A DNA stretch of 64,000 nt from Terrimicrobium sacchariphilum. Its GTDB lineage: Bacteria; Verrucomicrobiota; Verrucomicrobiia; Chthoniobacterales; Terrimicrobiaceae. The stretch is from positions 2,294,001 to 2,358,000 of the forward strand of contig NZ_BDCO01000002.1 in the NCBI RefSeq assembly GCF_001613545.1, given 5' to 3'. This document shows, one piece after another, positions 53,355 through 61,971 of the stretch. The first letter of the stretch is position 1, and each line of letters starts with the position of its first letter. Made by a program: the position numbers and the translations under genes. The notes under the pieces are model-generated. The model was not told the origin of the DNA. It saw only the letters and a list, made by a program, of their open reading frames with translations, and ran no database searches.

Positions 53355-53881
53355 AGGCGACCACCGATTCCTTTCTCGTGCGTGCCCTCATCGGGTTGGT
53401 GTTCCTGCTGGTGAATATCGTCTCGGTGTATCTCCTGCTGCGCGGACACAACCTGCCCGGTGGCGGATTCATCGGCGGACTCATGACCGGCATGTCGTTT
53501 ATTCTCCTCGGCCTCGTGCGTGGATGGGAGGAGCTTCAGCGCGAACTCCCCGTGCCCCCACTGCGCCTCGCCTCGTTTGGGCTGCTCCTTGCCATGATCA
53601 CGGGCACGGCGCCGATGCTCTTTGGCAGGCAGTTCTTGACCCAGTATCAGCTGCACCTCGATCACGTACCTCTCATCGGTGAGGTGCATATCGGCACCCC
53701 GCTGCTTTTCGATGTGGGGGTATTTCTGCTTGTGAGCTGTATTACCGTTAAGCTGGTGATCGTTCTCGCCCGTTCCACATCGGGTCTCCCGGCATTTACG
53801 CCCGGAGAAGTGCCATATTACGCCTCGGAGCTCGAGGGACCCATCGAGGAATCCGCCAAGGAGGAGCGCCATGCAAATTGA
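53351..53881 (+). CDS. mnhB: Na+/H+ antiporter subunit B
   Basis: This is a 176-aa membrane subunit with four hydrophobic segments and the family segment LRGHNLPGGGFIGGLMTG, plus a second Gly-rich region before LLFDVGVFLLVSC. Because MrpA and MrpB are separate here, this is a seven-gene (group 1) system. The start overlaps mnhA and the end overlaps mnhC. Confidence 0.92.
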   Translation: MKATTDSFLVRALIGLVFLLVNIVSVYLLLRGHNLPGGGFIGGLMTGMSFILLGLVRGWEELQRELPVPPLRLASFGLLLAMITGTAPMLFGRQFLTQYQLHLDHVPLIGEVHIGTPLLFDVGVFLLVSCITVKLVIVLARSTSGLPAFTPGEVPYYASELEGPIEESAKEERHAN

Positions 53882-54218
53882 AACTGCACTCCTCGTTGGC
53901 CTGCTCTTTGCCGTCTCGGTTTACCTCCTCCTGCACAAGAGCTTTGTCCGCATCCTTTTTGGATTCGTCACCCTGACGAACGCGACCAACCTCTTCCTCA
54001 TTTCCATGTCGGGCGACCCCGATGGAAAGCGCGCACCGATTCTTGCGGAAGGCTCCGGGCCGATCGTTGATCCGCTGCCTCAGGCACTCGTCCTGACGGC
54101 CATCGTCATCGGTTTCGGCCTGACCATTTACCTGATCATGCTTCTCTACCGCATCTTCCTCGACGCGAAGACGACGGACGCGAGCAAGCTCTTCCTGCCG
54201 GAGGCTGACGATGAATAA
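53871..54218 (+). CDS. mnhC: Na+/H+ antiporter subunit C
   Basis: This is a 115-aa NuoK-like subunit with three predicted membrane helices. The features are VYLLLHKSFVRILFGFVTLT with the following NATNLFL, and DPLPQALVLTAIVIGFGLT, the MrpC signature containing the conserved acidic-Pro-Gln segment. It overlaps mnhB by 11 bp and mnhD by 8 bp. Confidence 0.93.
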   Translation: MQIETALLVGLLFAVSVYLLLHKSFVRILFGFVTLTNATNLFLISMSGDPDGKRAPILAEGSGPIVDPLPQALVLTAIVIGFGLTIYLIMLLYRIFLDAKTTDASKLFLPEADDE

Positions 54219-55722
54219 CCTCCTCGTGCTGCCATTTTTGCTCCCTGTGCTGACGGCGGTGATATGCTGCCTTTTCGTGGGACGCCCCGGGGTGGGGAGG
54301 CGGGTTTTCATCGCCATATCGGCTGTGGTGCAATGCGCGCTGGCGTTCTATCTTGCCATACGCGCCTTTCATGGGCCGCCCCTCGTTTTGCTCATGGGCG
54401 GATGGGCTCCTCCACTTGGGGTGGTGCTGGTTGTCGATGGACTCGCCGCCATCATGCTCTGCCTTTCGACCGTTGTCGCACTGGCCTGCATCCTGTTTTC
54501 CTATGCCGAGATACCGGTGTGGGCGGAGCAGCCGCTGCGCCTGCCGCTCATGCAGTTGCTCGTCGCGGGTATCAATCTCTCTTTCCTGACAGGCGATCTG
54601 TTCAATCTGTTCGTCGCCTTTGAGATCATGCTGGTCGCTTCCTATGCACTCCTGACCCTGGAGGCTAACGATCGGCATATTAAGGAGGCTTTTCCCTATC
54701 TGGCGGTGAACATGTTTGGCAGCGCGCTGTTCCTTGTCGCGGCAGGTCTGGCCTACTCCGTTTTCGGCACGCTCAACCTTGCCGACATTTCGCGCCGGGC
54801 GGAGGCCATGCAGGGGGACTTTGGCGTCATGGTCGTGGCTGTGCTGCTTGTTGTGGTCTTTGGTATCAAGGCGGGCGTTTTCCCACTCTACTACTGGCTG
54901 CCGAATAGCTATCCGATCCTGCCGTTTTCGCTGGGGGCGTTTTACTCCGGCATGCTGACCAAGGTGGGAATCTACGTGCTGCTGCGGACTTTTGGCACAG
55001 TCTTCCCGCACAACCTTACTCCGCTTTATACCGCTCTGGCGTGGCTGGCGGGATTAACCATGGTACTCGCCGTACTCGGTGCCGTGTCGCGGAATTTTAT
55101 TCGCGGCATCCTGTCATTTCACATTGTCAGCCAGATCGGCTACATGATCCTCGCCATCGGATTTTTCACACCGCTGGCCATTGCCGCATGTATCTTCTAC
55201 GTGATCCATCACATCATCGTGAAATCGTCCCTTTTTCTCATCGGAGGCACGGCGATGTTTTACAACCGCACGGACAATCTCGCGCGTATGGGAGGGCTGC
55301 TCAAGGCCAGTCCGATCCTCGCCACCTGCTTCCTCCTGCAGGCCTTCTCGCTGGCGGGAGTTCCGCCGCTCAGCGGCTTCTGGGGCAAATACGCCATCAT
55401 CCTCGTCGGCCTGGAGGAACATCGGTACTGGCTCGTTGTGGCCGCGCTTGTCGCGTCCGTGCTTACGCTGGTCAGCATGCTCAAGATATGGATGGGCGCT
55501 TTCTGGCAGAAACTTCCTGTCGACGGGACTGCTGCCCCTGAGGCACCTGCCGCCGCTCGCGCGATGACAGCTATTGTGTGCGCCCTGACCTTGATCTCCG
55601 TCGCCATAGGTTTCGGGGCGGAGTTTTTCTTTGGCATCGCTCAGACGGCTGCCACCTCGCTGCTTGATCCGTCGCAATATCGCGAGGCGGTTTTTTCGCT
55701 GACCGGAAAGGGGGGGCAATGA
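54211..55722 (+). CDS. mnhD: Na+/H+ antiporter subunit D
   Basis: This is a 503-aa NuoN/NuoM-like proton-channel subunit with about 14 membrane segments. It has LFNLFVAFEIMLVASYALLT (containing the conserved Glu), FGIKAGVFPLYYWLPNSYP (conserved Lys), GAFYSGMLTKVGIYVLLR and FHIVSQIGYMILAIG. With MnhA it forms the ion-translocating pair. It overlaps mnhE by 4 bp. Confidence 0.94.
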   Translation: MNNLLVLPFLLPVLTAVICCLFVGRPGVGRRVFIAISAVVQCALAFYLAIRAFHGPPLVLLMGGWAPPLGVVLVVDGLAAIMLCLSTVVALACILFSYAEIPVWAEQPLRLPLMQLLVAGINLSFLTGDLFNLFVAFEIMLVASYALLTLEANDRHIKEAFPYLAVNMFGSALFLVAAGLAYSVFGTLNLADISRRAEAMQGDFGVMVVAVLLVVVFGIKAGVFPLYYWLPNSYPILPFSLGAFYSGMLTKVGIYVLLRTFGTVFPHNLTPLYTALAWLAGLTMVLAVLGAVSRNFIRGILSFHIVSQIGYMILAIGFFTPLAIAACIFYVIHHIIVKSSLFLIGGTAMFYNRTDNLARMGGLLKASPILATCFLLQAFSLAGVPPLSGFWGKYAIILVGLEEHRYWLVVAALVASVLTLVSMLKIWMGAFWQKLPVDGTAAPEAPAAARAMTAIVCALTLISVAIGFGAEFFFGIAQTAATSLLDPSQYREAVFSLTGKGGQ

Positions 55723-56198
55723 TCCCGGGAGCAGTCATGCATCTCCTCATTGCCCTGGTGGCGATGTTCCTGAGCGGCAATACCACCCTGGGGGGACTCG
55801 CTCTGGGCCTCGTGGGTGGATTTGCCCTCATGGCGCTCTTTCGCAGTGCGCTCGGGTGTCAGCACTACATTCGACGGGTGGTGGCAGTGCTGGCCTTTGG
55901 GTTCATTTTTCTCCAGCAGGTTGTTTCATCGAATCTCCGCCTCGTCGGTGCGGTTCTGCGACGCGATGCCGGTTCGCTTGAGGGTGAGTATATTTCCTAT
56001 TCCGTGGAAGGCTTGACCAAGCTCGAGGTACTGCTCATTGCGCAATGCATCAGCCTCACTCCTGGCACCATCGTTGCGGACAAGAGTGCCGACGGTCGAG
56101 CCCTTATCCTGCATACCTTTGCATCGGGCAGTCCGGAAGAAATTCGCAACGCTCTGGACGAAGGACTAAAGCGCCCCATCCTGGCAATCACACGATGA
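55719..56198 (+). CDS. mnhE: Na+/H+ antiporter subunit E
   Basis: This 159-aa subunit has two or three N-terminal hydrophobic segments and a cytoplasmic tail. ISYSVEGLTKLEVLLIAQCI and SLTPGTIVADKSADGRALIL match the conserved MrpE core. ATG 55719 overlaps the mnhD stop; ATG 55737 is an alternative start. Its stop overlaps the mnhF start (ATGATG). Confidence 0.9.
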   Translation: MIPGAVMHLLIALVAMFLSGNTTLGGLALGLVGGFALMALFRSALGCQHYIRRVVAVLAFGFIFLQQVVSSNLRLVGAVLRRDAGSLEGEYISYSVEGLTKLEVLLIAQCISLTPGTIVADKSADGRALILHTFASGSPEEIRNALDEGLKRPILAITR

Positions 56199-56506
56199 TG
56201 ACCATAGTTGTAATCCTCGCTCTCGCGCTCTTGATTGCCGCCTCCATGCTGGCCCTGGTGCGCGTCTTGATGGGACCCACCATTATTGACCGCATCATCG
56301 CGTTCGATCTCGTCGCCATCAGCATTGTTGGAATGATGGTGATCCTATCCGTCTGGTGGAAAACCCAGCTCTTCATTGAGATCATGCTCATCTTCTCGCT
56401 GCTGGGCTTTGTCGGCACGGTCGCGTTTGTTTGCTATCTCCATAACGACCCCTCAAAGCTCAAGCGAGTGGGGAAGAAGGAGCCATCAAAAAAGGAGACG
56501 CCATGA
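56195..56506 (+). CDS. mnhF: Na+/H+ antiporter subunit F
   Basis: This 103-aa subunit has three membrane helices. ALVRVLMGPTIIDRIIAFDL is the MrpF hallmark (conserved Gly-Pro and Asp-Arg), and the tail is Lys-rich. The ATG at 56195 is preferred: an upstream extension of the frame runs through mnhE and has no family character. Confidence 0.92.
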   Translation: MMTIVVILALALLIAASMLALVRVLMGPTIIDRIIAFDLVAISIVGMMVILSVWWKTQLFIEIMLIFSLLGFVGTVAFVCYLHNDPSKLKRVGKKEPSKKETP

Positions 56507-56838
56507 TACGAGAAATCCTCATTTCAATCCTGCTGATTGTCGGAGCGCTATTGATCTTTCTGTCTGGTTTGGGGCTTATGCGGTTTTCGGACGCATTGTG
56601 CCGTTCTCACGCTCTGGCCAAGGCGAGCACATGTGGCATCTGCCTCATGCTGGCTGCACTCGTTTTCGCTCTCAATAACGAAATCTCCGGCCTCAAGATC
56701 TTCCTGGTGATGACGTTTACGCTGCTCACGATTCCGCTTGCCGGACATCTCACTGCCCAGTTGGTCTACCGGCACGAGCAGGGGAGCTTGAAGCCTTCAT
56801 CAAGGTCAAAAACAGGGAGTTCATCCGGAGGAAGCTAG
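56503..56838 (+). CDS. mnhG: Na+/H+ antiporter subunit G
   Basis: This 111-aa last subunit has three membrane helices. The family core is GLGLMRFSDALCRSHALAKA (usual form GLxRxPDxYxRxHAxxKA), followed by a basic, Ser-rich tail. It overlaps mnhF by 4 bp and ends the operon. The 77-bp gap to the GH32 gene carries a TCAAWCYRTTGA copy. Confidence 0.92.
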   Translation: MIREILISILLIVGALLIFLSGLGLMRFSDALCRSHALAKASTCGICLMLAALVFALNNEISGLKIFLVMTFTLLTIPLAGHLTAQLVYRHEQGSLKPSSRSKTGSSSGGS

Positions 56839-56851
56839 ATTTTTCCTCACG

Positions 56852-56863
56852 TCAACGGTTTGA
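56852..56863 (-). promoter_or_regulatory. Operator candidate 9 (TCAAACCGTTGA on complement)
   Basis: A copy of the motif in the 77-bp gap between mnhG and the GH32 gene, 52 bp before the GH32 start. A second repeat-like stretch (AACGTTGCTGCGTTTACG) follows at once and resembles the half-sites near the second LacI gene. Confidence 0.55.
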
Positions 56864-56915
56864 AACGTTGCTGCGTTTACGTGTGCAGCGCTGACAGCGA
56901 AAAGGCGGCGACGAT

Positions 56916-58499
56916 ATGAAATCGGTTTTGCTTTCGGTTCGGCATCGCTGGTTGCTGGTTCCCTCCAGTCGGGGCGTCACCCGGCATCGCGTGCAAATTT
57001 ACGAAGGTGGCAAACTCCTTCATGATTTCGTGTCGCCTCTTGCCAGCGCCGAGGTGGAGTGGTGGGCGCCGATCGACCTGGTCTCTTCGCTGGGGAGGCA
57101 GATAACCCTGACGTCGGAAGACGAAACACTATTCGATCTCGTTCGATGGACCCAAGAGCGTCCCAGTCCATGCGACCTTTACCGGGAGCCTCTTCGTCCT
57201 TTGTTCCATTTCTCCTGCCGTCAGGGCTGGTTGAATGACCCGAATGGCCTCGTCTGGTATCGCGGCGAGTATCATCTCTTTTATCAGCACAATCCCTATT
57301 TCACTGACTGGGGAAACATGCACTGGGGCCACGCCGTCAGTCGGGACCTTGTTCACTGGACGGAACTCGACATCGCTCTTTTCCCGGATGAGCACGGAGC
57401 CATGTTCAGCGGGTGCGCCGTCTGGGATAAGGAAAACACCAGCGGCCTCGACCCCGATGGCTCCATGGCTCTGCTCTACACCGGGGCCAAGGAAGACTCC
57501 GTCCAGTGTCTCGCTCATTCCTCCGACGGGCGGGAGTTCATCAAGTACTCCGGCAATCCGGTCATTCCCACCATCGAGAGAGGCAATCGCGATCCGAAGG
57601 TGTTTCGTGACGATGCGCGCGATCGCTGGTTGATGGCTCTTTATGTCCCGGATGGAGCTAGGCACGCGATCCATCTCCTCTCATCCCGCGACCTGAAGCG
57701 ATGGACGCCTCTGAGCCGCGTGCTGGGCGGGGAGGGGAAGGATGCTTTTCTCTTTGAGTGTCCAGACATGTTCCCTCTGCGTTGGCAGGATGAGGAGAGG
57801 TGGATCCTTATCGGAGCCGATGGGCAATATCTCATCGGCTCTTTTGACGGTACCACCTTTGTGCCGGGGACCGAGCCACTGCGTTCGATTTTCGGCACTT
57901 CCTACTACGCGGGCCAGACCTTTGATAGTGAACCCCGCGACCGCCGGGTGCTCATCGGTTGGCTGCGGGGTCCGGCAAATGGAGGGACGTTCAGCCAATG
58001 CATGTCCCTGCCACTTGAGGTGTCACTGGCTGAGGGCGACGATGGCCCTCGCATCGCTCTCAATCCCGTGAGCGAGGTGGAAACATTGAGGAAACCTGAG
58101 CAAACCTGGCCCGGGGTTTCGCTCGAGGAGGGACAGCGCGAAGTCCTGGCGGAAGCCATGGATGGCTTCGCTTTGAGTATCGTGATCAGCGAAGAGAATG
58201 ATGGGCATCTCGCCTTGCAGGTCGGAGAAATCGGGCTCCTCTACGATCCGGCTTCTCGCCAGCTCTCCTGCGGGGAAACCTCGGTGCGGATTCCCGGAAA
58301 AGCTGCTGCGCTCGATATTCGAATCTATGGGGATCGGACAACGCTGGAAATCTTCGCTGCGGGAGGCTTGATCTACTGGCCGATCGCCGATGCGGCGACA
58401 TCGCGTTCATTGAGTGTCGAAGCCCGGCGCGGGCGCGTTGATCTGGCAATGATTTCCCTGAGCAGGATGAAATCATCGTGGCCCGGCGCTCTGGACTGA
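56916..58499 (+). CDS. GH32 fructosidase (invertase/levanase type)
   Basis: This is a 527-aa retaining beta-fructosidase acting on sucrose, inulin or levan oligomers. The residues are nucleophile D108 in WLNDPNG, transition-state Asp in RDP (225-227) and acid/base E281 in ECPDMF. The C-terminal ~130 residues form the usual GH32 beta-sandwich. An N-terminal extension of ~95 residues is beta-rich, as in some levanases. No signal peptide is visible, so cytoplasmic action is likely. It follows the mrp operon on the same strand but has its own motif-bearing gap. Confidence 0.93.
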   Translation: MKSVLLSVRHRWLLVPSSRGVTRHRVQIYEGGKLLHDFVSPLASAEVEWWAPIDLVSSLGRQITLTSEDETLFDLVRWTQERPSPCDLYREPLRPLFHFSCRQGWLNDPNGLVWYRGEYHLFYQHNPYFTDWGNMHWGHAVSRDLVHWTELDIALFPDEHGAMFSGCAVWDKENTSGLDPDGSMALLYTGAKEDSVQCLAHSSDGREFIKYSGNPVIPTIERGNRDPKVFRDDARDRWLMALYVPDGARHAIHLLSSRDLKRWTPLSRVLGGEGKDAFLFECPDMFPLRWQDEERWILIGADGQYLIGSFDGTTFVPGTEPLRSIFGTSYYAGQTFDSEPRDRRVLIGWLRGPANGGTFSQCMSLPLEVSLAEGDDGPRIALNPVSEVETLRKPEQTWPGVSLEEGQREVLAEAMDGFALSIVISEENDGHLALQVGEIGLLYDPASRQLSCGETSVRIPGKAAALDIRIYGDRTTLEIFAAGGLIYWPIADAATSRSLSVEARRGRVDLAMISLSRMKSSWPGALD

Positions 58500-58523
58500 G
58501 CGCCGGATACGATTTTTGGAACC

Positions 58524-59393
58524 TTAAAGCTCGGTAATCGGCTCGTAGGTCTCCGGACGCCGGTCCCGGTAAAACTGCCACACATTGCGGACTTCCTGGA
58601 TGAGATCCAGGTCGACTGTCTCGACCAGCACCTCGTCCTTGTCGCGGGATGCCACCGCCACCATCTGGCCGCGCGGGTCGCAGATGTAGGAGGAGCCGTA
58701 GAATTCCCCAATGTTCCAGGGCTTCTCCATGCCCACGCGGTTGACCGCGCAGAGGAAGTATTGGTTCGCCACGGCATGAGCTGGCTGCTCCAGCTTCCAA
58801 AGATACTCGCTCAGGCCCGCGACAGTCGCCGACGGATTGAAGACGATCTCTGCGCCATTCAGCCCGAGGCAGCGCGCACCCTCCGGGTAATGGCGGTCAT
58901 AGCAGATATACAGGCCAACCTTGCCCACGGCAGTTTCAAAAACGGGATACCCGAGGTTGCCTGGCCGGAAGTAGAACTTCTCCCAGAAGCCAGGCTGGCA
59001 ATGCGGCAGATGGCTCTTGCGGTACTTGCCCAGCCAGGTGCCGTCGGCATCGATGATGGATGCCGTGTTGTAGTAAACCCCGGTATTCTCCACTTCGTAA
59101 ATGGGGACGATGAGCACGATGCCGAGGCGTTTGGCCGTCTCGATCATGAGTTGGGTGGTTGGGCCGTCGGGGATTTTCTCCACCATGTCGTACCACTTCA
59201 TCTCCTGCTCCGCCGCGAAGTACGGGCCAAAAAACAGCTCCTGGAGACAGACGATCTGAGCGCCGCGTTTTGCGGCCTCCTCGATGTAGCCGATATGTTT
59301 CTCGATCATCGCCTGCTTGATCACCTTCGGGTCGGCGTCACCCGAGTGTGTGCAAGTGGCCTGGATGAGGCCGATGCGAACGTTGCGTGCCAT
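58524..59393 (-). CDS. Nitrilase-superfamily amidohydrolase, probable beta-ureidopropionase
   Basis: This is a 289-aa C-N hydrolase with a Glu-Lys-Cys triad: E52 in CLQELFF, K126 in GKYRKSHLP and C164 in LYICYDRHYPEG. The sequence is of the N-carbamoylputrescine/N-carbamoyl-beta-alanine amidase type. The divergent neighbours are a PreA-like dihydropyrimidine dehydrogenase and a dihydropyrimidinase, so conversion of N-carbamoyl-beta-alanine to beta-alanine, CO2 and ammonia, the last step of reductive uracil breakdown, is the best guess. N-carbamoylputrescine amidase cannot be excluded by sequence alone. The gap to preA is 105 bp. Confidence 0.85.
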   Translation of the reverse strand: MARNVRIGLIQATCTHSGDADPKVIKQAMIEKHIGYIEEAAKRGAQIVCLQELFFGPYFAAEQEMKWYDMVEKIPDGPTTQLMIETAKRLGIVLIVPIYEVENTGVYYNTASIIDADGTWLGKYRKSHLPHCQPGFWEKFYFRPGNLGYPVFETAVGKVGLYICYDRHYPEGARCLGLNGAEIVFNPSATVAGLSEYLWKLEQPAHAVANQYFLCAVNRVGMEKPWNIGEFYGSSYICDPRGQMVAVASRDKDEVLVETVDLDLIQEVRNVWQFYRDRRPETYEPITEL

Positions 59394-59498
59394 CTGACCA
59401 TCGTTGCGATCTTCCGCGGGTGGTGCAACTGGATTTGAGAAATTGCGATGGATTCCCGAGGCAAAAGGGGGAATTCTTTCCCTTTAACCCAACGCTCA

Positions 59499-60596
59499 AT
59501 GCCCACGCTTGCCACTACCGTCGATGGCCTGAAGCTCCCAAACCCGTTCCTGATCGCCTCAGGCCCTCCAGGAACCAATTTCAACGTCATCAGCCGCGCT
59601 TTCCGGGAAGGATGGGGCGGTGTCGTGGCCAAGACCGTCAGCCTGGATGCTTCCAAGGTCATCAACGTCTCCCCGCGCTATGGCAAACTTCACGCCGCCG
59701 ATGGCCGCGAAGTTGTGGGATGGGAGAATATCGAACTCATCAGCGACCGCCCGCTAGAGATCTGGCTGGAGGAGTTCAAGAAGTGCAAGGACGCCTTCCC
59801 CGATCGCATCCTCATTGCCTCGATCATGGAGGAGTACCGTCGCGATGCCTGGGTGGAAATCATCGAGCGTTGCGAGGCGGCAGGCGTCGATGGGTTTGAG
59901 CTCAACTTCTCCTGCCCTCATGGTCTGCCGGAGCGAAAGATGGGCTCCGCCATGGGCGAGAACCCCGACATTCTTTCCGAGGTTTGTAGCTGGGTGATGG
60001 CCGCAGCCAAAAAGCCGGTATGGGCCAAAATGACGCCAAACGTCACTCATATCGAATCCCCGGCGCGTGCTTCTCTCGCGTCAGGCTGTCACGGTATCAG
60101 CGCCATCAATACCATCCGCTCGGTCATCGCGGTGAACCTCGATACACTCCGACCCGAGCCTACGGTGGAGGGTTATACGACTCCCGGCGGCTATTCTTCG
60201 AAGGCCATCCGCCCGATTGCGCTCCGCATGTGCATGGAAATTGCGACCATGATCCGCAACGAATTCCCCGGCCGAACCCTGTCCGGCATCGGTGGCATCG
60301 AGTCCGGCCACGACGCTGCACAGTTCATCCTTCTGGGTTCCGACACCGTGCAGGTTTGCACTGGCGTCCTGAAGCACGGCTACGAGCTGATCCATTCGAT
60401 GAAAGAGGAACTCCTCGCCTTCATGGAGAAACACGGCTTTGAAACGCTCGAGGACTTTAAAGGCAAGAGCCTCCAGTACTTCACCACCCACGCGGAACTC
60501 GTCCGCCTCCAGCGCGAGGCCAAGAAAAAGGCCGAGACCGACGGGGACTGGAAGAGCGAAACCTTCGTGGCGCAATCCCACGCCCTGAGTCGCTGA
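59499..60596 (+). CDS. preA: Dihydropyrimidine dehydrogenase PreA-like subunit
   Basis: This is a 365-aa FMN-binding TIM-barrel protein starting at ATG 59499 (ATG 59448 gives 382 aa). It fits the PreA/dihydroorotate-dehydrogenase family: LPNPFLIASGPPGTNF, DGFELNFSCPHGLPERKMG, MTPNVTHI and SGIGGIESGHDAAQFILLGS. It should reduce uracil or thymine to the dihydro form. The C-terminal ferredoxin-like 4Fe-4S domain of E. coli-type PreA is missing: the last ~60 residues are helical and Cys-free. No preT lies in the window. The stop is adjacent to hydA (2 bp), so the two are co-transcribed. Confidence 0.82.
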   Translation: MPTLATTVDGLKLPNPFLIASGPPGTNFNVISRAFREGWGGVVAKTVSLDASKVINVSPRYGKLHAADGREVVGWENIELISDRPLEIWLEEFKKCKDAFPDRILIASIMEEYRRDAWVEIIERCEAAGVDGFELNFSCPHGLPERKMGSAMGENPDILSEVCSWVMAAAKKPVWAKMTPNVTHIESPARASLASGCHGISAINTIRSVIAVNLDTLRPEPTVEGYTTPGGYSSKAIRPIALRMCMEIATMIRNEFPGRTLSGIGGIESGHDAAQFILLGSDTVQVCTGVLKHGYELIHSMKEELLAFMEKHGFETLEDFKGKSLQYFTTHAELVRLQREAKKKAETDGDWKSETFVAQSHALSR

Positions 60597-60597
60597 C

Positions 60598-61971
60598 ATG
60601 GCCCTCCTCATTAAAAACGGCGAAATCGTCACCGCCGACTCCCGCTACGTGGCGGATATCTGGTGCGAGGGAGAAACCATCACGCACATCGCTCCCGACA
60701 TAGAGGTTCCCGCCGGGGCGGAGGTGATCGATGCCTCGGGCAAGTACGTCTTCCCCGGTTTCATTGATCCCCACACCCATATTTATCTCCCGTTCATGGG
60801 CACCTATTCCAAGGATGACTATGAGTCCGGGACCAAAGCGGCCCTCATCGGCGGCACCACGACCATCTTCGATATGTGCACGCCGGGGCGGGGAACGACT
60901 CCGCTGGAGGGATTTGAAACCTGGACCCGGCAGGCCTCCGGCAAGGCGGCGTGTGATTACGCTTTCCATGTTGGGGTGGCGGGGTTCGACGAGAGTACTC
61001 CGGCTCAATTGCGTGAAATCGTTGCGAAGGGTATCGGGTCCTTCAAGATCTTCCTGGCCTATAAGGGGGCGTTGGGAATCGACGATGAAGAGCTTTACGA
61101 AACGTTGCGTATTGCCAAGGAACTGGGCGTCATCACCGCTGCTCATTGTGAAAATTCCACCCTTATTTCGAGCCTGCAAAAAGACCTCCTTGCGCGCGGC
61201 GTGACTGGAACGGAGGGACATCATGCCAGCCGTCCGCCACGGGTGGAAGCCGAAGGGGTGCATCATCTGATGACCTTTGCGGAGCTTACCGGGGCTTCGG
61301 TGTACATTGTGCACCTGAGTTGCGTGGAGGCATTGGAGGAAGCCCTTCGCGCCCGCCTGCGGGGTGTGGATGTTTCGATAGAAACGCTTATCCAATATCT
61401 GCTTATCGATAAAAATTACGCGGAATTAGGGAATTTTGAAGGAGCCAAATATGTGATGTCTCCGCCCCTTCGCGACGCCAGTAATCAGCCAATTTTGTGG
61501 AATGCCCTGCGTCAAGGCCTCATCCAGACCGTGGCAACCGACCATGCGCCTTTCGACTTTTTCACACAGAAGCGTATGGGCGAACATGACTTTACCAAAA
61601 TCCCCAATGGCATCCCGGCCATCGAGGATCGGGTGAATCTGCTCTATACCCATGGCGTGGCTGAGGGCCGCCTGGACCTCCAGACCTTCGTGGCGGTGGC
61701 GAGCACGAACGCCGCCAAGACCTTCAACCTCTTTCCGCGCAAGGGAACCATTCAGCCCGGTTGCGATGCTGACTTGGTGGTTTATGATCCGGCCTATCGC
61801 GGGACGATCTCCGCTGCCACCCAGACCCAGAATGTCGATTACAACGCTTTCGAGGGTTGGGAGATCAAAGGCAAGCCGACCCATGTCTCCGTACGCGGGC
61901 AGCTCGCTGTCCGGGACGGGAAGTTCGTGGGGACGCCGGGCCGGGGCCGCCTGCTCAGGACAACACGCTGA
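60598..61971 (+). CDS. hydA: Dihydropyrimidinase
   Basis: This is a 457-aa cyclic amidohydrolase that opens dihydrouracil to N-carbamoyl-beta-alanine. Metal ligands are H59 and H61 in FIDPHTHIY, the carboxylated lysine K150 in GSFKIFLAYKG, H183 in TAAHCEN, a His in EGHHASRPP and the Asp in VATDHAPFDF. The length matches D-hydantoinase/dihydropyrimidinase enzymes. It lies between PreA and the divergent ureidopropionase, giving a full three-step path. Its 3' end overlaps the convergent small gene by 17 bp. Confidence 0.94.
   Translation: MALLIKNGEIVTADSRYVADIWCEGETITHIAPDIEVPAGAEVIDASGKYVFPGFIDPHTHIYLPFMGTYSKDDYESGTKAALIGGTTTIFDMCTPGRGTTPLEGFETWTRQASGKAACDYAFHVGVAGFDESTPAQLREIVAKGIGSFKIFLAYKGALGIDDEELYETLRIAKELGVITAAHCENSTLISSLQKDLLARGVTGTEGHHASRPPRVEAEGVHHLMTFAELTGASVYIVHLSCVEALEEALRARLRGVDVSIETLIQYLLIDKNYAELGNFEGAKYVMSPPLRDASNQPILWNALRQGLIQTVATDHAPFDFFTQKRMGEHDFTKIPNGIPAIEDRVNLLYTHGVAEGRLDLQTFVAVASTNAAKTFNLFPRKGTIQPGCDADLVVYDPAYRGTISAATQTQNVDYNAFEGWEIKGKPTHVSVRGQLAVRDGKFVGTPGRGRLLRTTR

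Noticed and set aside
53351-56838. Mrp subunits considered as part of a respiratory complex I cluster
   Set aside because: All seven genes match MrpA-G in order and size, and no NuoA-J-type genes or quinone-module proteins are present.
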